The notes: a model not told the origin generated them from the letters alone. Shown: positions 15,449 through 24,415, numbered from the stretch's first letter. The stretch is 64,000 nucleotides of DNA from Aestuariimicrobium soli (GCF_051192575.1 NZ_JBPJSQ010000006.1:1-64000), one strand, 5' to 3'. Numbers and translations are program-made.

Positions 15449-17158
15449 ATGAGTGAGCCCGCCCTCATTGATCAAGCCCTGAGTGAGCCCGCGATCCTGT
15501 GCGTCTCGTCCGAGAACGTCGACGTGCTGCGCACCCAGTTCCAGCGGTACGCCCACGAGTACGACGTGCGGCTGTGCGGCAGCGGGGACGAGGCCACCCG
15601 GGTCGTCGCGGAGATCACCAGCGCCGGTGGCCGGGTGGCGTTGGTGGTGGTCGAGGACGAGATCGACGGCCAGCCCTGGTACCTGGCCCTGCAGGCGCTG
15701 CGGCAGGCGGTGCCGAACAGCCGTCGGGTGATCGTCACCCCCTGGTCGCGCTTCCTCCAGGTGGCCCCGACCCTGCGGGCCGCCGTGGCCAAGGGCAAGG
15801 CCGATGCCTACCTGCTGCTGCCCCGGGGCCCGCGCGACGAGGAGTTCCACTCGGCCATCGTGGAACTGCTCAACGACTGGTCGGCCACGCAGGCCGCCGT
15901 GGTCGAGACCCTGCAGATCATCAGCCCGACCCGCGACGCCCTGGTGCGCGAGCTGAGCGAGTTCCTGCTGCGCACCGGCACCCCGTTCGGCGTGCACACC
16001 CCCGACTCGGTCACCGGACAGGAGGCCCTCGCCGAGGCCCCGAAGCTGGTCGGCCAGTGGCCGCTGATCCGGCAGCCGCACACCGGCGAGGTGACGCCCT
16101 GCACGTCGGTGCGCCAGGTGGCCGAACGGCTCTACGGCCGCCCCGACGACATCGCCGTCGACGAGGTGGTCGACGTCGTCATCGTGGGCGCCGGACCGGC
16201 GGGACTGGCCGCCGCCGTCTACGCCGCCAGCGAGGGGCTGTCGACCATCGCGATCGAGAGCGAGGTGGTCGGCGGGCAGGCCGGATCGAGCTCGATGATC
16301 CGCAACTATCTGGGCTTCCCGCGCGGGATATCGGGGATGCGCCTCGCCCAGCGGGCCCGCGGTCAGGCGATCAGGTTCGGCACCCGGTTCTTCACACGCT
16401 GGCCGGTCACCGGCATCACCCCGTCACCGGGCCCCGGGGAACCCCACACCGTGCACACCGAGGGTGGTGCGGTGCGGGCCCGGGCGGTCGTGCTGGCCAC
16501 CGGGGTCACCTATCGCCGGCTCGGACTTCCCGAACTCGAGGAGCTCGTCGGCCGCTCGGTGCACTACGGGGCGGCCATCGCGATGGCCGCCGAGATGGAG
16601 GGTCAGGACGTGGTCGTGGTCGGCGGTGGCAACTCCGCGGGGCAGGCCGCCGTGCACCTGGCCCGGTTCGCGCGCTCGGTGACGGTGGTCGTGCGCCGCC
16701 CCGATCTCACCGAGACCATGTCGCGCTATCTGATCGACGAGCTGGCCTGGAACCCCCGGGTGACCGTGCGGGGTTCGAGCCGGGTGGTCGGTGGCACCGT
16801 CGAGGGGGACGAGCTGACCGCCATCGAGGTGGAGCAGGTGCTCACCGGCGAACGGGAGTCGTTGCCGGCCCGATCGCTGTGCCTGCTGCTCGGCGCCGAC
16901 CCGCACACCGACTGGCTGCCCGACCAGATCTGCGTGGACGAGCGCGGCTACGTGCAGACGGGGGCCGACGTGCCGAGCGACCACTGGCTCGACGACCAGC
17001 CGCCGGCCCCGCTGGCCACCTGCGTGCCCGGCATCTTCTGCGCCGGTGACGTGCGGTCGGGGTCGATGAAGCGGGTCGCCTCGGCGACGGGCGAGGGGGC
17101 GGCCGTCGTCTCCCTGATCCACGCGCACCTGGCAGCCTCCGCCGCCGCGGGCGACTGA
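15449..17158 (+). CDS. Receiver-like domain fused to thioredoxin reductase-like FAD oxidoreductase
   Basis: 569 residues. Residues ~10-130 resemble a response-regulator receiver fold (AILCVSSENVDVLRTQFQRY... VALVVVEDEID...), though the phospho-acceptor region is atypical. Residues ~245-565 are a thioredoxin reductase-like flavoprotein: FAD motif VVIVGAGPAGLAAAVYAA, NAD(P)H motif VVVVGGGNSAGQAAVHLA and the C-terminal GIFCAGDVRSGSMKRVASATGEGA. The redox-active CxxC expected in thioredoxin reductase is replaced by GSSSM before IRNYLGFP, so it cannot reduce thioredoxin by the usual route. It follows the antiporter-UBP gene closely and is probably co-regulated. The ATG at 15449 has CATGAT 7 nt upstream. 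Confidence 0.87.
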   Translation: MSEPALIDQALSEPAILCVSSENVDVLRTQFQRYAHEYDVRLCGSGDEATRVVAEITSAGGRVALVVVEDEIDGQPWYLALQALRQAVPNSRRVIVTPWSRFLQVAPTLRAAVAKGKADAYLLLPRGPRDEEFHSAIVELLNDWSATQAAVVETLQIISPTRDALVRELSEFLLRTGTPFGVHTPDSVTGQEALAEAPKLVGQWPLIRQPHTGEVTPCTSVRQVAERLYGRPDDIAVDEVVDVVIVGAGPAGLAAAVYAASEGLSTIAIESEVVGGQAGSSSMIRNYLGFPRGISGMRLAQRARGQAIRFGTRFFTRWPVTGITPSPGPGEPHTVHTEGGAVRARAVVLATGVTYRRLGLPELEELVGRSVHYGAAIAMAAEMEGQDVVVVGGGNSAGQAAVHLARFARSVTVVVRRPDLTETMSRYLIDELAWNPRVTVRGSSRVVGGTVEGDELTAIEVEQVLTGERESLPARSLCLLLGADPHTDWLPDQICVDERGYVQTGADVPSDHWLDDQPPAPLATCVPGIFCAGDVRSGSMKRVASATGEGAAVVSLIHAHLAASAAAGD

Positions 17159-17220
17159 GGGGGCATCCCCCCACCCGACCTGCGGGGCTTTTTCGCAAGG
17201 GTCGTCCGACGTATTGAGGG

Positions 17221-17253
17221 CCTCACCCAAACGTCACGGGGAGTTCACCGCAG
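17221..17253 (+). promoter_or_regulatory. PHO-box-like triple 11-nt direct repeat upstream of phoX
   Basis: Three abutting units each carry TCAC at the same place: CCTCACCCAAA, CGTCACGGGGA and GTTCACCGCAG. This is the spacing and core of actinobacterial phosphate-regulon operators. It lies ~120 bp upstream of the PhoX start codon. Together with the phoU site it points to control by the RegX3 encoded here. Confidence 0.75.
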
Positions 17254-17374
17254 GGCGGTTCCGATGCCCACTGGGGTGCCTACGTTCGAGTGAGGTCCGC
17301 CGCCAACCCCGCGGATCCCGCACCGTTCCACTCCGGTCGGACGAGCGAACGGAACCACCCGAAGGGACTCCCCC

Positions 17375-19357
17375 ATGCGTTCTCTCCTGCCCCTGCTGAC
17401 CCGCTCCCACGAGGGCGGACGCAGCGCAATGACCTGCCACTACAAGTGCGGCGACGCGTGCGCCAAGCCCGACGCCAATGACTCGTCCAACGCCTATTTC
17501 GGTGACGTCGTGGCCGCCTCGGTGTCGCGGCGCACCGCTCTGGCCGGCGTGCTCGGCCTGGGCCTGGCCGGCGTGGCGGCCCCCGCGTTCGCGCAGGGCG
17601 ACGACACCGTCAGCCGGCCCGGCGGCGGCCGGCTGGTGGCCGACCGCTTCACCGGGATCGCTCCCCAGCCCGCCGCGACGGATGATGTCGTCGTGCCCGC
17701 CGGCTGGCAGTGGAAGCCCGTGATCGCCTGGGGCGACGCGGTGCTGCCGGGAGCCCCGGCCTTCGACTTCGAACGCCAGACCGTCGACGCCCAGCTGAAG
17801 CAGTTCGGCTACAACAACGACTTCCTCGCGATCCTGTCGCGGGGCGCCACCAAGGCCACGCTGGTCGCCAACCACGAATACACCAACGACGAGCTGATGT
17901 TCCGTGGTTACACCGGTTCGGCCTCGCTCACGACGGCCCAGCTCGAGGTGATCATGGCCGCCCACGGCATGACGGTGGTCGAGGTCGAGCGCCGCAGCCC
18001 GAACCACGCCTGGCAGCCCGTCGTGACCGGCAAGCGCAACCGCCGCATTCACACCCACACCGAGTTCGAGGTCACCGGCGCCGCCGCCGGCCACGACCTG
18101 CTCAAGACCTCGGCCGACCCGTCGGGCACCCGCGTGCTCGGAACCCTCAACAACTGCGCCGGCGGGGTCACCCCCTGGGGCACCATCCTGTCGGGTGAGG
18201 AGAACGTCGACCAGTACTTCAACGCCACCGGCGCCCCCGCCGATCGCCTCGACAGCCTCAGGCGCTACACCATCACCTCGGGCGGGCGTGGCTGGGAGCG
18301 AGCCGATGCCCGCTTCGCGGTCGCCACCGAGCCCAACGAGGTGCACCGCTTCAACTGGATCGTCGAGATCGACCCCGAGAACCCGACCTCGACCCCGAAG
18401 AAGCACACGGCTCTCGGCCGGTTCAAGCACGAGGGCGCCGCCGTCACGGTCGACCCCGACGGCACCGTGGTCGTCTACTCCGGCGACGATGCCCGCTTCG
18501 AGTACGTCTACAAGTTCGTCTCGTCGAAGACGTTCGCCCCGGGCGGTTCGAAGCAGGCCAAGGCCCACAACCTCACCCTGCTCGAGGAGGGCGACCTGTA
18601 CGTCGCCTCGTTCACCGGCGACGGCACGGCCGACGGCGAGTGGGACGGCACCGGCACCTGGCTGCCGCTCGTGGTCGACGGTCAGTCGAAGGTCGCGGGC
18701 ATGTCGGTGGCCGAGGTGCTCGTGTACACCCGCATCGCCGCCGACAAGGTCGGCGCCACCAAGATGGACCGCCCCGAGGACGTCGAGGTCAACCCCGTCA
18801 ACAACCGCCTGTACATGGCCATGACCAACAACACGGCCCGCGTGCCGTCGCAGGTGGACGAGGCCAACCCCCGCGCCAGCAACAAGCACGGCCACGTGGT
18901 CGAGCTCACCCCCAGTGCCGGTGGCCACGCCGACGCCTCGTTCACCTGGAAGCTGGTGCTGATCTGCGGCAACCCCGACGATGCGACCACCTACTTCAAC
19001 GGCTACGACAAGTCCGCGGTGACCCCCATCAGCTGCCCCGACAACGTCACCTTCGACCAGGGCGGCAACCTGTGGATCTCGACCGACGGTCAGCCCGGCA
19101 CCCTCAACCACTGCGACGGCCTGTTCATGATGCCGGTCGACGGCCCCGAGAAGGGCAAGCTGTGCCAGTTCCTCTCGGTGCCCGTGGGCGCCGAGACCTG
19201 TGGCCCCTGGATCATGGAGGACGAGAAGTCGGTGCTGGTCGCGGTGCAGCACCCCGGTGAGGTCGACGGCGCCAGCCCCGACCACGTGGTGACGACCTTC
19301 CCCTACACCGGGGTGGGGCAGCCTCGTCCGGCCGTGGTGCAGGTCATCCAGGCCTGA
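17375..19357 (+). CDS. phoX: PhoX-family alkaline phosphatase, Tat-exported
   Basis: 660 residues, ATG preceded by AAGGG. The N-terminus has the Cys-rich MTCHYKCGDAC and then a twin-arginine signal (SRRTALAGVLGLGLAGVAAPAFA, Arg52-Arg53), so it should be exported folded. The mature part is the DUF839/PhoX beta-propeller. Conserved segments include NHEYTNDELMF, WGTILSGEENVDQYF and DRPEDVEVNP, which hold the Ca/Fe ligands of this family. It releases phosphate from organic monoesters outside the cell. A PHO-box-like repeat upstream suggests induction on phosphate limitation. Confidence 0.93.
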   Translation: MRSLLPLLTRSHEGGRSAMTCHYKCGDACAKPDANDSSNAYFGDVVAASVSRRTALAGVLGLGLAGVAAPAFAQGDDTVSRPGGGRLVADRFTGIAPQPAATDDVVVPAGWQWKPVIAWGDAVLPGAPAFDFERQTVDAQLKQFGYNNDFLAILSRGATKATLVANHEYTNDELMFRGYTGSASLTTAQLEVIMAAHGMTVVEVERRSPNHAWQPVVTGKRNRRIHTHTEFEVTGAAAGHDLLKTSADPSGTRVLGTLNNCAGGVTPWGTILSGEENVDQYFNATGAPADRLDSLRRYTITSGGRGWERADARFAVATEPNEVHRFNWIVEIDPENPTSTPKKHTALGRFKHEGAAVTVDPDGTVVVYSGDDARFEYVYKFVSSKTFAPGGSKQAKAHNLTLLEEGDLYVASFTGDGTADGEWDGTGTWLPLVVDGQSKVAGMSVAEVLVYTRIAADKVGATKMDRPEDVEVNPVNNRLYMAMTNNTARVPSQVDEANPRASNKHGHVVELTPSAGGHADASFTWKLVLICGNPDDATTYFNGYDKSAVTPISCPDNVTFDQGGNLWISTDGQPGTLNHCDGLFMMPVDGPEKGKLCQFLSVPVGAETCGPWIMEDEKSVLVAVQHPGEVDGASPDHVVTTFPYTGVGQPRPAVVQVIQA

Positions 19358-19382
19358 GCCCGCGTGCGGGTTGGCCTGAGCG

Positions 19383-19448
19383 GTTTGCCTGCCGAACCTG
19401 CCTTTGCCGCTGCCGCAACAAGGGCAAAGGCACGCCTGGGAGGCAAAC
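19383..19448. terminator. Nested inverted repeat between phoX and transcarboxylase operon
   Basis: Outer arms GTTTGCCT (19383-19390) and AGGCAAAC (19441-19448), and inner arms CCTTTGCC (19401-19408) and GGCAAAGG (19423-19430), form a long interrupted stem. The genes on either side converge here, so it may be a bidirectional terminator. Confidence 0.65.
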
Positions 19449-19466
19449 GCGAGTGTCCTGTGGCGG

Positions 19467-19533
19467 GATCAGGCCCGCATCCGATCAGGCCGGAACGTCA
19501 GGCCGGAACCCGTCAGGCCAGACCCGTCAGGCC
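19467..19533. repeat. Five imperfect tandem repeats ending in the 1.3S stop codon
   Basis: Units of 14-16 bp built on (G)ATCAGGCC or GTCAGGCCRGAACC are repeated five times. In the last unit the bases TCA are the complement of the TGA stop of the biotin carrier gene (minus strand). The array lies beside the hairpin at 19383-19448. Confidence 0.8.
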
Positions 19534-19889
19534 AGGGCGACCAGTGCCTGCCCACCCTGAACGGCGTCGCCGGCCTTCACCAGCACCGCGTCCACCGTGC
19601 CCGCGGCCGGTGCGGTGATCTCGGTCTCCATCTTCATGGCCTCGAGCACCAGCAGCACGGCGCCGGCCTCGATCTGCTGGCCCTGTTCGACCATCACCCT
19701 GGCCACCGATCCGGCGAGGGGGGCCACCACGGCATTGGCGGCCGCGGCGGGAACCGAGGCGGTCGTCCGCACCGGGGCGCTCATCGCTCCACCGCCGATG
19801 ACGATCGGGCCGAGCGCCGTCCGCTCCTCCTCCTCGACCTCCACGTCGACCAGATACTCGGTTCCGTTGACGGTCACCTTGAGCTTCAT
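19527..19889 (-). CDS. Biotin carrier (1.3S) subunit of methylmalonyl-CoA carboxyltransferase
   Basis: 120 residues, close to the 1.3S subunit of Propionibacterium. It starts MKLKVTVNGTEYLVDVEVEE, has an Ala/Pro-rich hinge and the biotinyl domain with EAMKMETE, where K86 takes biotin. The swinging biotin carries CO2 from the 12S to the 5S active site. It is the last gene of the operon 5S-12S-small protein-1.3S on the minus strand. A biotin ligase is needed but is not encoded here. Confidence 0.95.
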   Translation of the reverse strand: MKLKVTVNGTEYLVDVEVEEEERTALGPIVIGGGAMSAPVRTTASVPAAAANAVVAPLAGSVARVMVEQGQQIEAGAVLLVLEAMKMETEITAPAAGTVDAVLVKAGDAVQGGQALVALA

Positions 19890-19919
19890 GATGTCTCCTG
19901 ACTTGCAACTGGTCTGGGG

Positions 19920-20195
19920 TCAGCGCCGGCCGACCGAGCGGTCGTGGGTGCGGTTGCGGGTCTCGGTGGCCCAGCGGTGCCCACCCGAGAGGTGGATGGC
20001 GCGCACCTTGGCCTTGTGGCCGAGGTAGGCGGCCACGGCGGCGCTGATGGCCATCACGACGTCGTCGGGCACGACCTGCGACGCCTTCAGGGTCGCGATC
20101 TCGCCCTCGAGGCCGGCCACGCGGTCGTTCAGCTGCACCAGCAGCGCCTTCAGCTCCGCCAGGTCGGCGGCGCTGGTGTCGGGCTTGTCGGTCAT
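19920..20195 (-). CDS. Small conserved protein of the transcarboxylase operon
   Basis: 91 residues. Residues 8-40 look like a short coiled coil (ADLAELKALLVQLNDRVAGLEGEIATL). A short helix follows, and the tail AIHLSGGHRWATETRNRTHD has the Trp and spaced basic/His residues seen at the ends of small accessory (epsilon-like) subunits next to acyl-CoA carboxylase genes. It lies between the 12S and 1.3S genes with short gaps, so it is certainly co-transcribed. I infer an assembly or stabilising role for the complex; this is not proven from sequence. GGGGGA provides the ribosome binding site. Confidence 0.75.
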   Translation of the reverse strand: MTDKPDTSAADLAELKALLVQLNDRVAGLEGEIATLKASQVVPDDVVMAISAAVAAYLGHKAKVRAIHLSGGHRWATETRNRTHDRSVGRR

Positions 20196-20209
20196 CTCCA
20201 GTCCCCCGA

Positions 20210-21757
20210 TCAGGCCGGCCCGAGGCCGTGCTTCTTGGCCGGACGAAGCTCGCGCTTGTTGACCAGCTGCGCGAGCGCCGTGGCGATCTGGTAGCGGGTG
20301 TCGGCGGGGTCGATGACGTCGTCGACGAGTCCGTGGGCCGCCGCCATGTAGGGCGAGCTGAAGGTCGTCCGGTACTCCTCGACGAGCTCGGCCCGCCGGC
20401 TGGCGGGGTCCTCGGCCTCGGCGATCTCCTTCTTGAAGACCACCGCGGCGGCACCGTCGGCGCCCATCACGGCGATCTCGGCGGTCGGCCAGGCGAACAC
20501 CCGGTCGGCGCCCAGGTCCTTGGAGCACATGGCCAGGTACGAGCCGCCGTAGGCCTTGCGCATCACGACGGTGATCTTCGGCACCGTCGCCGCCGAGTAG
20601 GCGTACAGCATCTTGGCGCCGTGGCGAATGATGCCGCCGGTCTCCTGCGCCACGCCCGGAAGGAAGCCCGGCACGTCGACCAGGTTCACGACGGGAATGT
20701 TGAAGGCATTGCAGAACCGGACGAACTTCGATCCCTTGTCGGAGGAGTTGATGTCGAGCACGCCCGACATCACCGAGGGCTGGTTGGCGATGAAGCCGAC
20801 GCTCTGGCCGACCACTCGTCCGAAACCGACCACGAGGTTGGGGGCGAAACCGGCCTGCACCTCGAGGAAGTCCTCGCGGTCGACGATGCGGCGAATGACG
20901 TCGCGCACGTCGTAGCCCTTGCGGCTGTCGTCGGGGATCACCTCGCGCAGCTCGGTCTGGGGCTCGACGTTCTCGTCGGGGTCGACGATCGGCGGCTCCT
21001 CGGAGTTGTTCTGCGGCAGGAAGCTCAACAGCTTCTTCGCGATCAGGATGGCCTGCTCGTCGTCATCGGCCACGAAGCTGACCACCCCGGAGGCCATCTG
21101 CGCGTCGGCACCACCCAGGTCGTCCGCGGTGACCTCCTCCCCGGTGACCTGCTTGATGACGTTCGGCCCCGTGATGAACATGTGGGCCTTGCGGGTCTGG
21201 ATGATGAAGTCGGTCAGGGCCGGCGAGTAGGCGGCGCCACCGGCGCACGGGCCGGCGATGATCGAGATCTGCGGCACGGCACCCGAGAGCAGCACGTTGG
21301 CGTAGAACACCTGGCCGTAGCCCGACAGGGAGTCGATGCCCTCCTGCACGCGGGCACCACCGGAGTCGTTGATGAAGACGAAAGGGGCGCCGTTCTTCAG
21401 CGACTCCTTGAGGGCCTGAGCGACCTTGATCGAGTGGGTCTCACCGGCCGACCCGCCGGCCACGGTGAAGTCCTGGCTGGCCACGTTCACCGGCCGGCCG
21501 AGCACGGCGCCCGAGCCGGTGACCACGCCGTCGGCGGGCATGTCGGCGGTGTCCATGCCGAAGGCGGTGGTGCGGTTGCGGCGGAACGCGCCGACCTCCT
21601 GGAACGTGCCGGGGTCGAGCAGGGCCTCCAGGCGCTCGCGCGCGGTCAGCTTGCCCTGCGAGCGCTGCTTCTCCAGGCGCTTCTCGCCGCCGCCGAGCTC
21701 CACCTGGGCGCGGCGCTCGTGCAGCTGGGTGATCAACTTCTCCATCGCTTCAGCCAT
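20210..21757 (-). CDS. Methylmalonyl-CoA carboxyltransferase 12S subunit
   Basis: 515 residues, the usual length. It has two crotonase-fold halves of the acyl-CoA carboxyltransferase family. These include KLTARERLEALLDPGTF, the oxyanion-hole segment SGGARVQEGIDSLSGYGQVF, GPCAGGAAYSPALTDF, and the second half FLPGVAQETGGIIRHGAKMLYAYS. The subunit moves the carboxyl from methylmalonyl-CoA to biotin, giving propionyl-CoA. AGGA is found 6 nt before the ATG. It follows the 5S gene and precedes the small protein and the biotin carrier. With the 5S subunit it identifies true transcarboxylase rather than a decarboxylase pump. Confidence 0.96.
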   Translation of the reverse strand: MAEAMEKLITQLHERRAQVELGGGEKRLEKQRSQGKLTARERLEALLDPGTFQEVGAFRRNRTTAFGMDTADMPADGVVTGSGAVLGRPVNVASQDFTVAGGSAGETHSIKVAQALKESLKNGAPFVFINDSGGARVQEGIDSLSGYGQVFYANVLLSGAVPQISIIAGPCAGGAAYSPALTDFIIQTRKAHMFITGPNVIKQVTGEEVTADDLGGADAQMASGVVSFVADDDEQAILIAKKLLSFLPQNNSEEPPIVDPDENVEPQTELREVIPDDSRKGYDVRDVIRRIVDREDFLEVQAGFAPNLVVGFGRVVGQSVGFIANQPSVMSGVLDINSSDKGSKFVRFCNAFNIPVVNLVDVPGFLPGVAQETGGIIRHGAKMLYAYSAATVPKITVVMRKAYGGSYLAMCSKDLGADRVFAWPTAEIAVMGADGAAAVVFKKEIAEAEDPASRRAELVEEYRTTFSSPYMAAAHGLVDDVIDPADTRYQIATALAQLVNKRELRPAKKHGLGPA

Positions 21758-21825
21758 GGTCCATCCTGTTCGTCGTCGCGGGTTTCGTCGTCGCGGGTGG
21801 TGGTGCAGGTCGTTCGGCCGGGCGC

Positions 21826-23337
21826 TCAGGCCTGCTCGACCTTGATCGCGTGGGTTCGTCCGGCCAGGGTCACGTTGTAGGTGATCGGGCCGCGCACCGC
21901 GTTCGCGCTCGAGTCGTTCGCGGACCTCTCGGCGGCCAGCTGCTCGGCGGTCTTGCCGACGCTCTTCGGGCCGTCCGCACGGGTACCGAAGAACTTCGGG
22001 GCGACGCCGGGGAACATGGCGTTGGTGAGCACGTCCTCCTCGGAGCCGTTGAAGCCCGGAAGTGCTGCGGCCTGCTCCTGCAGGTGGTCCCACTCGGGCT
22101 CGAGCAGGTCGGCCGGACGCACCGAGATGGGCTCCTTCTTGGCCTGCGCCTTGGCGATCTCGACGACCTCGGCATTGCGCTCGCCGAGGCATTCGCCGTA
22201 GTAGCCCAGCATCAGGTCGGCAAACTCGCCGGTCATCACCTTGTAGCGGCCCATCAGCACGTTGAACACGGCCTGGGTGCCCACGATCTGGCTCGAGGGG
22301 GTGACCAGCGGCGGGTAGCCGGCATCGGCCTTCACGATCGGCACCTCGGCCATCACCTCGCGAATGCGGTCGCCGGCGCCCTGCGCCTTCAGCTGCGACT
22401 CCATGTTCGAGAGCATGCCGCCGGGGATCTGCGACGAGAAGATGTCGGTGTCGACCAGCGTCGCAGACTCGAACTCGGCGTACTTCGGACGAACACCCGC
22501 GAAGTGGTCGCGGATCTTCTCGAGGCGACCCATGTCGAGCCCGGTCGTGTACTCGGTGCCCTCGAGCATCTCGACGAGCGACTCGGTGGGGTTGTGGCCG
22601 GGGCCCAGGCTCATCGACGAGATCGCGGTGTCGACCACGTCGGCGCCGGCCTCGATGGCCTTCATTAGGCTCACCAGAGTGACGCCGGTGGTGGCGTGGC
22701 AGTGCACGTTGACCTGCACGTCGCCGTAGGTCTCCTTGATGCCGCGCACGATCTCGTAGGCGGGCTGCGGCTTGAGCAGGGCGGCCATGTCCTTCAGAGC
22801 GATCGACTCGGCTCCCATGTCGAGCAGCTGGCCGGCGAGCTTCACATATCCCTCGACGGTGTGCAGAGGCGAGATGGTGTAGCAGATGGTGCCCTGGGCG
22901 TGCTTGCCGGTGGCCTTGACCGCCTTCATCGCCCGCTCCATGTTGCGGGGGTCGTTGAGGGCGTCGAAGACACGGAAGACGTCCATGCCGTTCTCGGCCG
23001 ACTTCTCCACGAACTTCTCGACGACCAGGTCTTCGTAGTGGCGGTAGCCGAGCAGGTTCTGGCCGCGCAGCAGCATCTGCAGGCGCGAGTTCGGCAGCAA
23101 CTGGCGGAAGGTGCGCAGCCGCTCCCACGGGTCCTCGTTGAGGAAGCGGATGCACGCATCGAACGTGGCACCGCCCCAGCACTCGACCGACCAGTAGCCG
23201 GCCGCGTCGATGTCGGCGCAGGCGTCGACCATGTCTTCCATCGCCATGCGGGTGGCCATCAGGCTCTGGTGGGCGTCGCGCAGCGCGACCTCGGTGACGC
23301 CGATGGTGCGGAGGCTGCCGGCCTTGTGCTCGCTCAT
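21826..23337 (-). CDS. Methylmalonyl-CoA carboxyltransferase 5S subunit
   Basis: 503 residues. It has the HMG-CoA-lyase-like TIM barrel with VTEVALRDAHQSLMATRM (metal-binding Asp), the carbamylatable Lys region SIALKDMAALLKP and the HCHATTG metal-ligand motif. The C-terminal half is the conserved carboxylase domain. It transfers carboxyl from carboxybiotin to pyruvate, giving oxaloacetate, as in pyruvate carboxylase. It is the first gene of the operon. TAGTGT stands 7 nt before the ATG, indicating a leaderless transcript. Confidence 0.96.
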   Translation of the reverse strand: MSEHKAGSLRTIGVTEVALRDAHQSLMATRMAMEDMVDACADIDAAGYWSVECWGGATFDACIRFLNEDPWERLRTFRQLLPNSRLQMLLRGQNLLGYRHYEDLVVEKFVEKSAENGMDVFRVFDALNDPRNMERAMKAVKATGKHAQGTICYTISPLHTVEGYVKLAGQLLDMGAESIALKDMAALLKPQPAYEIVRGIKETYGDVQVNVHCHATTGVTLVSLMKAIEAGADVVDTAISSMSLGPGHNPTESLVEMLEGTEYTTGLDMGRLEKIRDHFAGVRPKYAEFESATLVDTDIFSSQIPGGMLSNMESQLKAQGAGDRIREVMAEVPIVKADAGYPPLVTPSSQIVGTQAVFNVLMGRYKVMTGEFADLMLGYYGECLGERNAEVVEIAKAQAKKEPISVRPADLLEPEWDHLQEQAAALPGFNGSEEDVLTNAMFPGVAPKFFGTRADGPKSVGKTAEQLAAERSANDSSANAVRGPITYNVTLAGRTHAIKVEQA

Positions 23338-23344
23338 GACGCTC

Positions 23345-23350
23345 ACACTA
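23345..23350 (-). promoter_or_regulatory. -10 element TAGTGT of the transcarboxylase operon
   Basis: On the minus strand TAGTGT is followed by 7 nt and the ATG of the 5S gene. It fits the leaderless pattern and would drive the whole 5S-12S-small-1.3S operon. The remainder of the 145-bp divergent region serves the plus-strand aldolase gene. Confidence 0.6.
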
Positions 23351-23482
23351 CTTTTGCTCCAGCGCGTCGATTGGGCGGGGGTCCCGCTTGGCGCCCGTGA
23401 CCGATCTGGGACGATGGTGGTGCTCGTGTGCCGTTGTCGGCCGGGGGTGTGGCAGGGTCGTGGCGACGAAAGGTTGCCGCCC

Positions 23483-24415
23483 ATGAATCCAGGTGTTGCA
23501 GGCCCCCGCCTGACCGGCGTCGTACCCCCGCTGCTCACCCCGCTGACCCTCGACGGAGACCTCGACCGGGTCTCGCTCGAGCGGCTGGTCGCGCACCTGC
23601 TCGAGGCCGGGGTCGACGGCATCTTCGCGCTGGGTTCCAGCGGTGAGGTCGCCTTCTTCGACGACCGGTGCCGGGCCGAGGTGCTGGCGGCCGTGGTCGA
23701 GACGGTCGCCGGTCGGGTACCCGTGCTCGCCGGCGTGATCGACATGCAGACCTCGCGGGTGCTGCAGCACGTGCGGGCCGCCGAGTCCGCCGGCGTGCAG
23801 GGCATCGTCGCGACGGCTCCGTTCTACGCCATCACCGGACCGGACGAGATCGAGACCCACTTCCGCACCCTGGCGGCGGCCACCGACCTGCCCGTGTTCG
23901 CCTATGACATTCCCGTCTGCGTGCACACCAAGCTGTCGGCCGACCTGCTGGTGACACTGGGCGCCGACGGTGTGCTCGCCGGGGTGAAGGACTCCTCGGG
24001 TGACGATGTCGGTTTCCGCCGATTGGTCGCCCTGAACCGCGCCCAAGGGTCACCGCTGAGCCTGCTGACGGGCCACGAGGTGGTCGTCGACGGGGCCTAC
24101 CTCGCGGGGGCCGACGGCGTCGTCCCGGGGTTGGGAAATGTCGATCCGGCCGGCTACGTGCGCCTGCACCGGGCGGCTGCGGCCGGTGACTGGGAGTCGG
24201 CTCGCCTCGAGCAGGACCGGCTCGCTGCCCTGTTCGAGATCGTGTTCGAGCCCTCCGACAAGGTGGGGCCGGCCGCCGGCGTGGGGGCCTTCAAGACGGC
24301 CCTGCGCGAGTTGGGAGTGCTCAGCACCAACGTCATGTCGGCGCCGATGGCGGCCATCGAGGGCCCCGCCGTCGGCCGCATCCGCGAGCGGCTGGTCACG
24401 GCGGGACTGCTGTGA
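23483..24415 (+). CDS. Dihydrodipicolinate synthase/N-acetylneuraminate lyase family aldolase
   Basis: 310 residues. It is a TIM-barrel class I aldolase: GSSGEVAFFDDRCR near the N-terminus, Y141 in FAYDIP and the Schiff-base K169 in AGVKDSSGD. GAAAGG lies ahead of the ATG. Its stop overlaps the GTG of a NanE-like epimerase, so the context favours sialic acid or N-acetylmannosamine metabolism over lysine synthesis. The core DapA is expected elsewhere. The exact substrate remains inferred. Confidence 0.85.
   Translation: MNPGVAGPRLTGVVPPLLTPLTLDGDLDRVSLERLVAHLLEAGVDGIFALGSSGEVAFFDDRCRAEVLAAVVETVAGRVPVLAGVIDMQTSRVLQHVRAAESAGVQGIVATAPFYAITGPDEIETHFRTLAAATDLPVFAYDIPVCVHTKLSADLLVTLGADGVLAGVKDSSGDDVGFRRLVALNRAQGSPLSLLTGHEVVVDGAYLAGADGVVPGLGNVDPAGYVRLHRAAAAGDWESARLEQDRLAALFEIVFEPSDKVGPAAGVGAFKTALRELGVLSTNVMSAPMAAIEGPAVGRIRERLVTAGLL

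Noticed and set aside
19920..20195. Membrane gamma subunit of a sodium-pumping decarboxylase
   Set aside because: The 91-aa protein has no transmembrane segment, and the 5S subunit identifies the complex as transcarboxylase.
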